Part shown: piece by piece, positions 37,401 to 46,817 of the stretch | How the letters are laid out: the number at the start of each line of letters is the position of its first letter | Numbering within the stretch: the stretch's first letter is position 1 | Notes under the pieces: model-generated | What the model was told of the DNA's origin: nothing | What the model saw: the letters and a program-made list of their open reading frames with translations, nothing else | Database searches by the model: none | Made by a program: the position numbers and the translations under genes | Source of the DNA: MB1-2 sp046566065 | GTDB taxonomy: Bacteria > Actinomycetota > CADDZG01 > WHSQ01 | Length of the DNA: 64,000 nt | Assembly (NCBI GenBank): GCA_046566065.1 | Contig: JBKHXK010000010.1 | Location: forward strand, 1 to 64,000 | Direction: 5' to 3'

Positions 37401-38379
37401 GAAGATCCGGTGGGATGACGGGAACGCAGTCGAGGACCATGCCCATCGGCGAGTTCTTCTTGGTCCCGTCGGTAAAGGGAGCCACGACCTTCAGACGCTT
37501 GATCGCACGCTGACGCTTCTGGCCTTTGCCGGTCTTGATCAGGTCGCGCAGCTCCTCGGCCTCGTTCTCGAGGTCGAGCGAGGCGAGGAGGTCCTTGATC
37601 GACTCGGCTCCCATGCCGCCCTTGAAGTAGTCGCCGAAACGATCCTTCAGCTCACGCCAGAGGACCTCGTCCTCGACGATCTCCTTGGGCTGCAGGTCCC
37701 GGAACTTGTCCAGCGTGGCCTGCACCAGACCGATGTTGCGGTCGGCGCGGTCGCGCACCTCTTTCTGCTGACGCTCCGACTGGTTCTTCGCCGCGTTCTT
37801 CTCGGAGGAACGGGCTTTGCGCTCCTCCATCTCCTCGAGGCGGGTTTCGGTCTCCTTGAGGATCTCCTCGAGGCGCAGGTCGCGCTGCTCTTCGATCTTG
37901 GCGATCTCCTTGGAGACCTCTTCTTCGAGACGAGGCAGGTCCTTGTGACGCTTGTCCTCGTTGACCTCGGTGACGATCGAGGCGGCGAAGTAGATGACCT
38001 TCTCGAGCTCCTTCGGAGCGATGTCGAGGAGGTAGCCCAAGCGGGACGGGACACCCTTGAAGTACCAGATGTGGGTAACGGGGGCGGCGAGTTCGATGTG
38101 ACCCATGCGCTCACGACGCACCTTGGCGCGGGTGACCTCAACACCGCAACGCTCGCAGATGATGCCCTTGAAGCGAACGCGCTTGTACTTACCGCAGTAG
38201 CACTCCCAGTCCTTGGTCGGCCCGAAGATCTTCTCGCAGAAAAGACCGTCCTTCTCGGGCTTCAGGGTCCGGTAGTTGATGGTCTCCGGCTTCTTGACCT
38301 CGCCGTTCGACCACGCGCGGATCTGGTCCCCGGTGGCGAGACCGATCCGTAGCTCGTCGAAGTAATTGACGTCTAGCAA
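34471..38379 (-). CDS. rpoC: RNA polymerase beta' subunit
   Basis: This is the catalytic subunit of RNA polymerase, 1302 residues, in actinobacterial arrangement. The N-terminal zinc site (CYCGKYKRVRFKGIICERCG), the catalytic NADFDGDQM Mg2+ loop and the second zinc cluster (CGT ... CEAKYGVCQKCYG) are present. The start is TTG at 38379, directly after the rpoB stop, with GAGGAGG inside the last rpoB codons 5 nt upstream. The C-terminus has a short acidic extension. Confidence 0.98.
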   Translation of the reverse strand: MLDVNYFDELRIGLATGDQIRAWSNGEVKKPETINYRTLKPEKDGLFCEKIFGPTKDWECYCGKYKRVRFKGIICERCGVEVTRAKVRRERMGHIELAAPVTHIWYFKGVPSRLGYLLDIAPKELEKVIYFAASIVTEVNEDKRHKDLPRLEEEVSKEIAKIEEQRDLRLEEILKETETRLEEMEERKARSSEKNAAKNQSERQQKEVRDRADRNIGLVQATLDKFRDLQPKEIVEDEVLWRELKDRFGDYFKGGMGAESIKDLLASLDLENEAEELRDLIKTGKGQKRQRAIKRLKVVAPFTDGTKKNSPMGMVLDCVPVIPPDLRPMVQLDGGRFATSDLNDLYRRVINRNNRLKRLLDLGAPEIIVNNEKRMLQEAVDALFDNGRRGRPVTGPGNRPLKSLSDMLKGKQGRFRQNLLGKRVDYSGRSVIVSGPTLKLHQCGLPKQMALELFKPFVMKRLVDLGHAQNIKSAKRMVERSRAHVWDVLEEIIHEHPVLLNRAPTLHRLGIQAFEPVLVEGKAIQIHPLVCVAFNADFDGDQMAVHVPLSSEAQAEARLLMLSAHNVLSPANGDPIVAPTQDIILGVYYLTVDRDGEPGEGKAFSDADEVLKAYDAGVVGIHSKVKVRGLKRFEDETAEEFEANPKRLKETTVGRVIFNEAFPKDFPYQNAPFRKKELSGLIDRIARTYDKKELSETLDALKDTGFKYATKAGVTVGLEDVTTPAKKGEIIASHEKQADKIESQYRKGVITDDERRQELIEIWTEASEQVKDEMEKSFESDVLNPIWMMAHSGARGNIMQIRQIAGMRGLVANPRGEIIPRPIRSNFREGLTVLEYFISTHGARKGLADTALRTADSGYLTRRLVDVSQEVIVRSDDCGTDRGITLDVQAERSHLKQKLIHRVLLEDAEVDGKVIAEAGSEVDAAMAEQIAEAGVGKLVIRSVLTCEAKYGVCQKCYGTSLATGRLVEMGEAVGIVAAQSIGEPGTQLTMRTFHTGGVRFRGGSDITSGLPRVVELFEARTPKVKTEIAKATGRIEMHEDEKTRSIELIPDDGSEPITYKIGRYDDVLVKDGQTVQVGDSLTEGSRDPDEVLEVMGTREVQLYLVDEVQRVYRNQGVPIHDKHIELIVRQMLRKVNVIEPGDTEFLPGQLVDAKTFADANEAVVSSGGEAATARPILMGITKASLATESWLSAASFQETTRVLTEAAINGKSDPLLGLKENVIIGKLIPAGTGMSRYRSIRVVTTGDAAMSDDEARAMFGLPPREETDEDVASFIGLTAVPSEDAESDGEVNVAEEATSAAE

Positions 38380-41757
<3,378 letters not shown>

Positions 41758-41915
41758 ACGTGCCTCCTGTAGTTGCCTCAGTGGGGACACAGACCCGGGT
41801 CAAGAAGGGGCCCCGTCTTTCCCTTCACGACCTGCCCCAACCGGCTCGCGATGGGCGGTTCTTAGCCGCGCGACAAGGCGAATCGAACGATCGGGGGCGG
41901 ACACAGCAAAGAAGC
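41758..41915 (-). promoter_or_regulatory. rpoB leader
   Basis: About 150 nt separate the rpoB promoter from its start. On the minus strand it contains GGGCCCC and related G/C runs able to fold, but no T-tract terminator or recognised leader. No coding frame of interest is visible. Confidence 0.35.
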
Positions 41916-41944
41916 AGTATAGGGGCACGCCCATACGGCGTCAA
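41916..41944 (-). promoter_or_regulatory. Strong promoter of rpoBC
   Basis: On the minus strand there is TTGACG (41944-41939), a 17-nt spacer and TATACT (41921-41916), close to the housekeeping-sigma consensus. It means rpoBC can be expressed apart from rplJL. Confidence 0.75.
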
Positions 41945-41964
41945 CCACGGCCCGGGGGCCGTGG
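41945..41964. repeat. Perfect inverted repeat just upstream of the rpoB -35 box
   Basis: CCACGGCCC (41945-41953) and GGGCCGTGG (41956-41964) abut the -35 element. With no T-tract it is more likely an operator or insulator than a terminator. Confidence 0.4.
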
Positions 41965-42037
41965 GACGAGCTATTCAGCTGTGTTGCGGACGTTATCCCC
42001 CGGGGTGCGCGATTTCAAGCCTCAGAACCCCGAACGC

Positions 42038-42067
42038 GAGAAAGGCGCCCTGCCGGACGCCCTTCTC
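42038..42067 (-). terminator. Probable terminator after rplL
   Basis: On the minus strand GAGAAGGGCG (42067-42058) pairs with CGCCTTTCTC (42047-42038), including a G-T pair, around a 10-nt loop, 23 nt after the rplL stop. The following sequence is not T-rich, so termination may be incomplete and allow read-through to rpoB. Confidence 0.5.
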
Positions 42068-42089
42068 GACCACGCTAGCTCTGTGAGGA

Positions 42090-42482
42090 CTACTTCAGTT
42101 CGACGGTCGCTCCTGCACCCTCGAGCTTGGCCTTGGCCTCTTCGGCCTGCTCCTTGGCCACCTTCTCGAGCACCGGCTTCGGGGCCGAGTCCACGAGGTC
42201 CTTGGCCTCCTTGAGGCCGAGGCTCGTGAGGGCCCGCACCTCCTTGATGACCTGGATCTTCTTGTCGCCGGCCGCCGCGAGGACGACATCGAACTCGTCC
42301 TTCTCCTCGGCTGCGCCTGCGCCGTCACCACCGGCTCCGCCGCCGGCACCGGGGGCTGCGACGGCCACGGGGGCCGCTGCGGTCACACCGAACTTCTCCT
42401 CGAACGCCTTAACGAACTCGGACAGCTCGAGGACGGTCCAACCGGCTACCGCCTCTAGAACGTCTTCCTGCGTGATCGCCAT
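42090..42482 (-). CDS. rplL: 50S ribosomal protein L7/L12
   Basis: L7/L12 is the mobile stalk protein that recruits translation GTPases. The 130-residue protein has the N-terminal dimerisation helix, an Ala/Gly-rich hinge and the C-terminal domain (FDVVLAAAGDKKIQVIKEVR, GLKEAKDLVDSAPKPVLE). It starts 2 nt after the rplJ stop. Confidence 0.97.
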   Translation of the reverse strand: MAITQEDVLEAVAGWTVLELSEFVKAFEEKFGVTAAAPVAVAAPGAGGGAGGDGAGAAEEKDEFDVVLAAAGDKKIQVIKEVRALTSLGLKEAKDLVDSAPKPVLEKVAKEQAEEAKAKLEGAGATVELK

Positions 42483-42484
42483 CT

Positions 42485-43282
42485 CTATTCCTCCTTCTCG
42501 TCGCCGCTTGTGGCGGCGGTGTCTTCCTCATCCGTATCTGCGTCGGTCGTATCTGAAGAGGCCTCTACGGAGCTGGCGGCCTCGTCCGAGCTCTCGGACT
42601 CGGTCTCGGCGACCGCATCCGCCACCTCGGCCTCGCCGCGATCCCCGGTTTCCTCCGGAGCTGCGTCGCCTGCCGGCTCGTCCGATGCCTCGGCTTCGGG
42701 AGCAGCCTCGGCTTCGGGAGCAGCCTCGGCGGGTGGTGCTCCTGCATCCCCGGCGGGGAGCTCTCCCGATTCCTTCTTGGCCAGCACCTGAGCGAGCATC
42801 GAACCCAGGTCCCGCAGTGCCGCAGCGAACACGTTGACCGTCTGCTGCAACGGGGTATTCATCAGCATCGCGATCTTGGCCAGCTGCACCTCTCGGGGCT
42901 CCAAGCTCGCCAGCGCCTTGGTCTGACCGGCGTCGATGATCTTGCCGCGCAGCACGCCACCCTTGATCACCAGCACCGGGAACTTCTTCGCGGCATCGTC
43001 CAGGGCCTTGGCCGCGGCCACCGCGTCACCGCGGCAGAAGGCGATCGCCGTGGGTCCCTCGAGCATGTCGGCCAGCTCGTCGAGCCCGACCTCGCGGACG
43101 GCGATCCGGGCCAGGGTGTTCTTCAACACCTTGTAGTCGGCGTCGGCCTCGCGGAGGGCGCTGCGAAGCTCGGCGATCTCGCCAACCGATAGCCCGCGGT
43201 ACTCCGTCAACAGGGCGGCGTTCGACTCCTGGAAGCGGCCGGTGATCTCCTCGACGGCCTGCGTCTTCTCGGGTCTTGCCAT
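42485..43282 (-). CDS. rplJ: 50S ribosomal protein L10 with long acidic tail
   Basis: L10 anchors L7/L12 dimers on the ribosome. The first approximately 175 residues are typical (TEYRGLSVGEIAELRSALR, FVNVFAAALRDLG-like end). The protein is 265 residues because of an approximately 90-residue Ala/Glu/Ser/Asp-rich tail. An 18-bp sequence coding Glu-Ala-Ala-Pro-Glu-Ala is tandemly repeated at 42688-42723. The leader upstream carries a terminator/antiterminator pair. Confidence 0.96.
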   Translation of the reverse strand: MARPEKTQAVEEITGRFQESNAALLTEYRGLSVGEIAELRSALREADADYKVLKNTLARIAVREVGLDELADMLEGPTAIAFCRGDAVAAAKALDDAAKKFPVLVIKGGVLRGKIIDAGQTKALASLEPREVQLAKIAMLMNTPLQQTVNVFAAALRDLGSMLAQVLAKKESGELPAGDAGAPPAEAAPEAEAAPEAEASDEPAGDAAPEETGDRGEAEVADAVAETESESSDEAASSVEASSDTTDADTDEEDTAATSGDEKEE

Positions 43283-43302
43283 ATGGGTCCTTTCTCGGGC
43301 AC

Positions 43303-43337
43303 AAAAAAAGCGGTCACCCCAGACTCCGAGTGACCGC
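43303..43337 (-). terminator. Attenuator terminator in the rplJ leader
   Basis: On the minus strand GCGGTCAC (43337-43330) and GTGACCGC (43317-43310) form a perfect 8-bp stem around a 12-nt loop, followed by seven T (43309-43303), 20 nt before the rplJ ATG. There is no room for a promoter after it, so transcripts of rplJ must read through it. Confidence 0.85.
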
Positions 43338-43404
43338 GCACAAGCGCATGTCGTTCGCCTGCGTCGGTCCCGTGAGGGCTTAAGGGGCTTCCGTCCCGCC
43401 GACG

Positions 43405-43412
43405 GTCTGGGG
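43405..43412 (-). promoter_or_regulatory. Antiterminator segment of the rplJ leader
   Basis: On the minus strand CCCCAGAC is exactly complementary to GTCTGGGG at 43324-43317, which spans the loop and the first base of the terminator's 3' arm; a G-T pair extends the helix. The two pairings exclude each other, the design of an attenuator. In other bacteria L10(L12)4 controls such leaders. Confidence 0.6.
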
Positions 43413-43452
43413 CTTCAGCGAGCGAGATTACCAGGGTGTACGCCCCGAGGCG

Positions 43453-45330
43453 CTAGACCGTCGGGGTGGCCTCGGGCGTCGGCTCGGTCGCCTCGGGCGT
43501 CGGCTCGACCTCTTCGGGTTCCTCCTCATCGAGGGCCGGATCATCGGTGGTGTCCTCCCCGGCCGGATCGTCGGTCGGTCCCGGGGCGGGCTCGAAGGGC
43601 TCGGTTCCACCGTCCTCGCTGACGAAGCCGGACCCCTCGAAGGCTTCTTCACTCTCCTCGGGAAGGCTCGGTCGCCCGGTCGTGAGCTGCGAGGCAGCCT
43701 CGATCCCGTCGGAGAACGTCCAGTCCTCGTTGGGTTGGATCGGCTTGTATTCGCCGTTCGGGATCAGGACGTAGGCGCCGATCGCGACGGCGGTCGCACC
43801 GACCAGGACCACGGCCCCTCGGGCGAGCGGTCGCTCCTTGGTCACGTTCAGGGCTCCCACCGCGATCCGCTTGGACGTCCGAGCGAGGGTGACCCCCATC
43901 CCCGTTATCGGCAGCACCAGCATGCCCATGCGCAGCCCGTTGACCGTGGCCTGTGCGGTCTGGCCTCCGTCCAACGCCTCCTGGAGCTTGTTCCACTGAA
44001 CGAAGAAGGAGTCGTAGCCGGTCGCCAGGATCCGAGGAGCGCTCAGGATCATCATCCCGAAGAGATAGAGAAGGACGGGGATGACGGTCAGGACCCAGAT
44101 CGTCACGACGGCTCGAGCCCACGGCTTCAGCTCCGTCACCTTGGGGGATGTCTCCTGACCCGGCACCATGCTCTTCAAGGTCGGCTTGATGCGCCCGAAC
44201 AGATCCGGGATGCCGGTGAGATCGCTGACCACGTGATAGCCGTCGAGCCTCAAGAACGGCATGAATTGGTAGAGCATCAGCATGTGCTGGATAACGATCA
44301 GGACGAGGATCGGCTCGAAGCCGGTGAGCGCGTAAGCGCCCCCCACCGCTAGGGCGAATATGGCGTTGAAGTAGACGCCGCCGAGATCGGTGCGGACCCG
44401 GCCCCCCTTCCCCAGTTTCAGGGCGTCCGTGACGTCGGTGTAGAAGGCGGGCCAGACGACGTAGATGCCGAACCCGATCTTGCCGGGCCGGGCCCCCCCG
44501 TACCTGCAGGCGGTCGCGTGACCGAGCTCGTGCCAGCCCACCGACAGGATGAGCAACCCGTAGATCATCAGCACTACCAGCGGCTGATACAGGAGGTCCC
44601 GCAATCCCCCACCGATGCCGTGGATGCCGAAGTACCAGACGTCCAAGGCGATGAGGCCGACAAGGACCGCCACGATCACCGGAGGCCAGAACAGGGGCCG
44701 CAACAATCCTGCGATGAAGTTCACGGCCCCTTCCGGGACCAGCGTGGTCTTCAGCTTCAATGCCAGCAACGGGTCCGGCTTCACGAGCTCCGGAGTGCTG
44801 CCGTCGGCTCCGACCACCACCCCGTCGGGCCGCAGGTTGTTCTCCAGAAGTGTTGCCACGTTGTCGGCCGAGACGGTTCGGCCGTAGCCCTCGCTGACCC
44901 TTTCGGCGATCTCTTGAAGAGAGCGCTTCCCGTCGATCGACTCGGCGACCAGGTGCAGGAGATGGGTCAGCTGGATGATCTGACCGTCCGAGCGCCGGAC
45001 CAGATAACGATCCTCCTTGAAGCCCGAACCCTCGTACTCGCCGAGGAACTCCACGCCTTCCGCCAGCCGGGGGACCTGATCCCCGCCGGCGCCGACCGGT
45101 GGAGGCGCGTCGTCGGCGATGAGGTTCTCGGTCGGCTGACCGGCCGACGTGCCCGGCACGGCCGGAGGGCTCGACCCGGCGTCCTCCGCAAACACCGCGG
45201 GAGGGGTCGACTCGACCGATGACTCTTCCTCGACCTCAGCAGGCGGCGGCGAATCCGGATCTACCTTGGGGATCTTCTGCAGGTGTTTGGCTTCCTCGGG
45301 GACCCCGTCATCCGACGGCACGGAACCCAT
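43453..45330 (-). CDS. Membrane zinc metalloprotease, M50-like, with N-terminal PqqD-like domain
   Basis: The 625-residue protein has four parts. Residues 1-85 are disordered and acidic. Residues about 88-170 form a PqqD-like winged helix (VEFLGEYEGSGFKEDRYLVR, then SIDGKRSLQEIAERVSEGYG), the fold used to bind peptide leaders. Residues 210-520 form a multi-spanning membrane part with HELGH (His267, Glu268, His271) and LRLDGYH (Asp363), the S2P/M50 metal ligands. A Pro/Glu/Thr-rich tail follows. Related proteins are annotated as putative peptide zinc metalloproteases. No ribosome site precedes ATG 45330. It follows the small-peptide array in the same direction after a hairpin. Confidence 0.85.
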   Translation of the reverse strand: MGSVPSDDGVPEEAKHLQKIPKVDPDSPPPAEVEEESSVESTPPAVFAEDAGSSPPAVPGTSAGQPTENLIADDAPPPVGAGGDQVPRLAEGVEFLGEYEGSGFKEDRYLVRRSDGQIIQLTHLLHLVAESIDGKRSLQEIAERVSEGYGRTVSADNVATLLENNLRPDGVVVGADGSTPELVKPDPLLALKLKTTLVPEGAVNFIAGLLRPLFWPPVIVAVLVGLIALDVWYFGIHGIGGGLRDLLYQPLVVLMIYGLLILSVGWHELGHATACRYGGARPGKIGFGIYVVWPAFYTDVTDALKLGKGGRVRTDLGGVYFNAIFALAVGGAYALTGFEPILVLIVIQHMLMLYQFMPFLRLDGYHVVSDLTGIPDLFGRIKPTLKSMVPGQETSPKVTELKPWARAVVTIWVLTVIPVLLYLFGMMILSAPRILATGYDSFFVQWNKLQEALDGGQTAQATVNGLRMGMLVLPITGMGVTLARTSKRIAVGALNVTKERPLARGAVVLVGATAVAIGAYVLIPNGEYKPIQPNEDWTFSDGIEAASQLTTGRPSLPEESEEAFEGSGFVSEDGGTEPFEPAPGPTDDPAGEDTTDDPALDEEEPEEVEPTPEATEPTPEATPTV

Positions 45331-45412
45331 CTGCGTTGTCTCGGTTTCTTCAGGCGGCGGCCCGGAACCTCGGTCGATCTCAGTCTCCTGGTTCGATGAT
45401 GACGGGGAAAGT

Positions 45413-45440
45413 AAGAAGCGGCCCCGGAGGGCCGCTTCTT
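45413..45440 (-). terminator. Perfect 12-bp hairpin between peptide array and protease gene
   Basis: AAGAAGCGGCCC (45413-45424) and GGGCCGCTTCTT (45429-45440) enclose a CGGA tetraloop. On the minus strand CTTCTTACTTTCC follows. It lies 23 nt after the last peptide gene and 83 nt before the protease ATG, so the peptides can be made in excess over the protease. Confidence 0.75.
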
Positions 45441-45462
45441 AGTAACACGTTGTTTCCTTGAA

Positions 45463-45657
45463 CTAGTTGCTCTGGTCGATGTCTACATCCTGCTCGGCGT
45501 TCGCGTAAGCGACCGAGTTGTCCGAGAGCACGTTCGCCGCGACGGCTGCGTTCACCGGCGCTGCGAGGTTCGCGTTGATCAGCGACATCTCTTCGCGGTC
45601 CTCGAGCTGCTCCGAACCCTGCTGCTCCAGCTCTTCCTTGTTCAGTCCGTCAGTCAT
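45463..45657 (-). CDS. Small acidic peptide, array member 1
   Basis: This 64-residue frame has AAGGAGG 5 nt before its ATG. The N-terminal half is a charged helix-like leader (ELEQQGSEQLEDREEMSLI) almost identical in the two neighbouring genes. The C-terminal half (VNAAVAANVLSDNSVAYANA, ending in DIDQSN) has alternating small and polar residues and no Cys. It has no signal peptide. Leader conservation and an adjacent PqqD-protease suggest a processed peptide; no family was recognised. Confidence 0.75.
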   Translation of the reverse strand: MTDGLNKEELEQQGSEQLEDREEMSLINANLAAPVNAAVAANVLSDNSVAYANAEQDVDIDQSN

Positions 45658-45690
45658 GTCAGCCTCCTTCGGCTATCCGATCCCTCTTAC

Positions 45691-45906
45691 TTACTGGCTC
45701 TGGTCGATGTAGGCGTCCTGCGTGGCGTCGGCGTAGGCAACGGCGTCGTCCGAGAGAACGTTGGCTGCGACGGCGGCGTTCACGGGGACTGCGATGTTGG
45801 CGTTGACCAGCGACATCTCTTCGCGGTCCTCGAGCTGCTCCGAACCCTGTTGCTCCAGCTCTTCGCTCGAAAGACCCTCCGGCTGGGTGGTGTTTTCCTC
45901 GGGCAT
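45691..45906 (-). CDS. Small acidic peptide, array member 2
   Basis: A 71-residue paralogue of the neighbours starts at ATG 45906, with GGAGGTG 7 nt upstream; the longer frame has no ribosome site. It carries the same leader-like block (SEELEQQGSEQLEDREEMSL), then VNAAVAANVLSDDAVAYADA and an end of AYIDQSQ. The variation is concentrated in the last 20 residues. Function is unknown; see the array findings. Confidence 0.75.
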   Translation of the reverse strand: MPEENTTQPEGLSSEELEQQGSEQLEDREEMSLVNANIAVPVNAAVAANVLSDDAVAYADATQDAYIDQSQ

Positions 45907-45922
45907 GGGTTTCACCTCCCCC

Positions 45923-46129
45923 CTAGTTGCTCTGGTCGATGTCTGCGTCTTGCTCTGCGTTCGCGTATGCAACCGATCCGTCTGAGAGCACGTTCAACCC
46001 GACTGCCGCGTTGACGGGGGCCGCCAGGTTCGTGTTGATCAAAGACATCTCTTCGCGGTCCTCGAGCTGCTCCGAACCCTGTTGCTCCAGCTCTTCGGAG
46101 CTCAGTCCTTGCGCGTTCTGCTCGGCCAT
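45923..46129 (-). CDS. Small acidic peptide, array member 3
   Basis: A 68-residue paralogue starts at ATG 46129 with AAGGAG 5 nt upstream (a GTG one codon earlier is possible). It has the identical leader block LSSEELEQQGSEQLEDREEM and a C-terminal part of the same design (VNAAVGLNVLSDGSVAYANA, ending DADIDQSN). A candidate promoter lies 29 nt upstream. Function is unknown. Confidence 0.75.
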   Translation of the reverse strand: MAEQNAQGLSSEELEQQGSEQLEDREEMSLINTNLAAPVNAAVGLNVLSDGSVAYANAEQDADIDQSN

Positions 46130-46157
46130 CACTGCTCCTTCCGCTCGGTCGATACGC

Positions 46158-46186
46158 CAGTTATGCCCCCGCCCACACGCCGTAAA
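46158..46186 (-). promoter_or_regulatory. Candidate promoter for peptide genes 3-2-1
   Basis: On the minus strand there is TTTACG (46186-46181), a 17-nt spacer and TAACTG (46163-46158) in the 89-bp gap between peptide genes 4 and 3. Confidence 0.35.
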
Positions 46187-46218
46187 CCGGGCACTACGGA
46201 GCGGAGCGGCTTGTTCCC

Positions 46219-46518
46219 CTAGGACTCGGCCTGGGCGCTGTCGGACTGACTGAACGACTGCGACACGTCGTCCTCTGAATGCGAGACAGGCTCGCTGGAG
46301 GAGCCTTCTGCGTCGCTGCCGGCGTAGCCGGAGGCCTCGTCGGCCGTCAGCGTGGGATCGGTCGCGCTCGCGGAAGCCGCATCGGCGGCGCCTACGCCTT
46401 CGGTGGTCGGCGGCACGAGTGAGGTCGTGGATCCGGAGAGGACTGACAGCATCTCTCGGTCTCCGAGTGACTCGCTGCTCTGGGAATCGAGGTCTACGTC
46501 AGGCTTCTCGGTCGTCAT
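46219..46518 (-). CDS. Small Ser-rich peptide, divergent array member 4
   Basis: This 99-residue protein keeps the leader pattern in diverged form: DLDSQSSESLGDREMLSVL aligns with the ELEQQGSEQLEDREEMSLI block of genes 1-3. The rest is different, a Ser/Ala/Asp-rich low-complexity tail ending in repeated Ser-Gln-Ser motifs. AAGG precedes the ATG at 46518, which overlaps the end of the upstream gene by 20 bp, so they are cotranscribed. Function is unknown. Confidence 0.65.
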   Translation of the reverse strand: MTTEKPDVDLDSQSSESLGDREMLSVLSGSTTSLVPPTTEGVGAADAASASATDPTLTADEASGYAGSDAEGSSSEPVSHSEDDVSQSFSQSDSAQAES

Positions 46519-46726
46519 CGCCTTCCCCCTTTGACTCGGACGTGGTCTCGTGCACTTCGGTGTGGCCGCCTCGCTGGGCGACCTTGATCTTCTGTTTGCG
46601 CGAGACGCGCGTCCGGCTTCCCGGTTCGTTGACGTTGGCCGCGATCACGGCATTGACGGCGCCTGCGATCGAGGTGCCCTCCTCCGAGGTGGCGACTTTC
46701 TCGTCGATCACCTTGCGGTATCTCAT
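46499..46726 (-). CDS. Small basic peptide, array member 5
   Basis: The 75-residue product starts at ATG 46726, 7 nt after GGAAGAG; the longer frame to 46759 is Pro/Arg-rich and lacks a ribosome site. It contains AGAVNAVIAANV, matching VNAAVAANV of peptides 1-3, but the following segment is basic (SRTRVSRKQKIKVAQR) instead of acidic, and the end is acidic and polar. It may be a charge-complementary partner of the acidic peptides. It is first in the array, 91 bp after rplA. Confidence 0.6.
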   Translation of the reverse strand: MRYRKVIDEKVATSEEGTSIAGAVNAVIAANVNEPGSRTRVSRKQKIKVAQRGGHTEVHETTSESKGEGDDDREA

Positions 46727-46768
46727 CCCCGGTCTCTTCCCCGCTGGGGGTCGGGGCAAACGATGACG

Positions 46769-46802
46769 CGCGAAGGCCCGCCCCTGGGGGCGGGCCTTCG
46801 CG
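46769..46802 (-). terminator. Terminator of the rplK-rplA transcript
   Basis: A perfect 16-bp stem (46769-46784 with 46787-46802, arms containing GAAGGCCCGCCCC) with a 2-nt loop lies 15 nt after the rplA stop. It separates the ribosomal genes from the peptide array. Confidence 0.8.
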
Positions 46803-46817
46803 TCTGGGCCTTGTTCT

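Noticed and set aside
41945..41964. Intrinsic terminator between rplL and rpoB
   Set aside because: The stem is perfect but the minus-strand sequence after it is GTTGACG, the rpoB -35 box, with no T-tract; treated as an inverted repeat.
43453..43507. Tandem repeat as a mobile-element footprint
   Set aside because: The repeated bases code the Pro-Glu-Ala-Thr tail of the protease and are ordinary low-complexity coding sequence.
45331..45381. Protease start at an in-frame ATC with AGGAG upstream (about 45381)
   Set aside because: AUC starts are very rare; the ATG at 45330 was kept although it lacks a ribosome site. N-terminal proteomics would settle it.
45691..46759. CRISPR array
   Set aside because: The repeated 53-bp blocks are spaced about 230 bp apart and lie inside coding frames with ribosome sites; there are no short regular spacers or cas genes.
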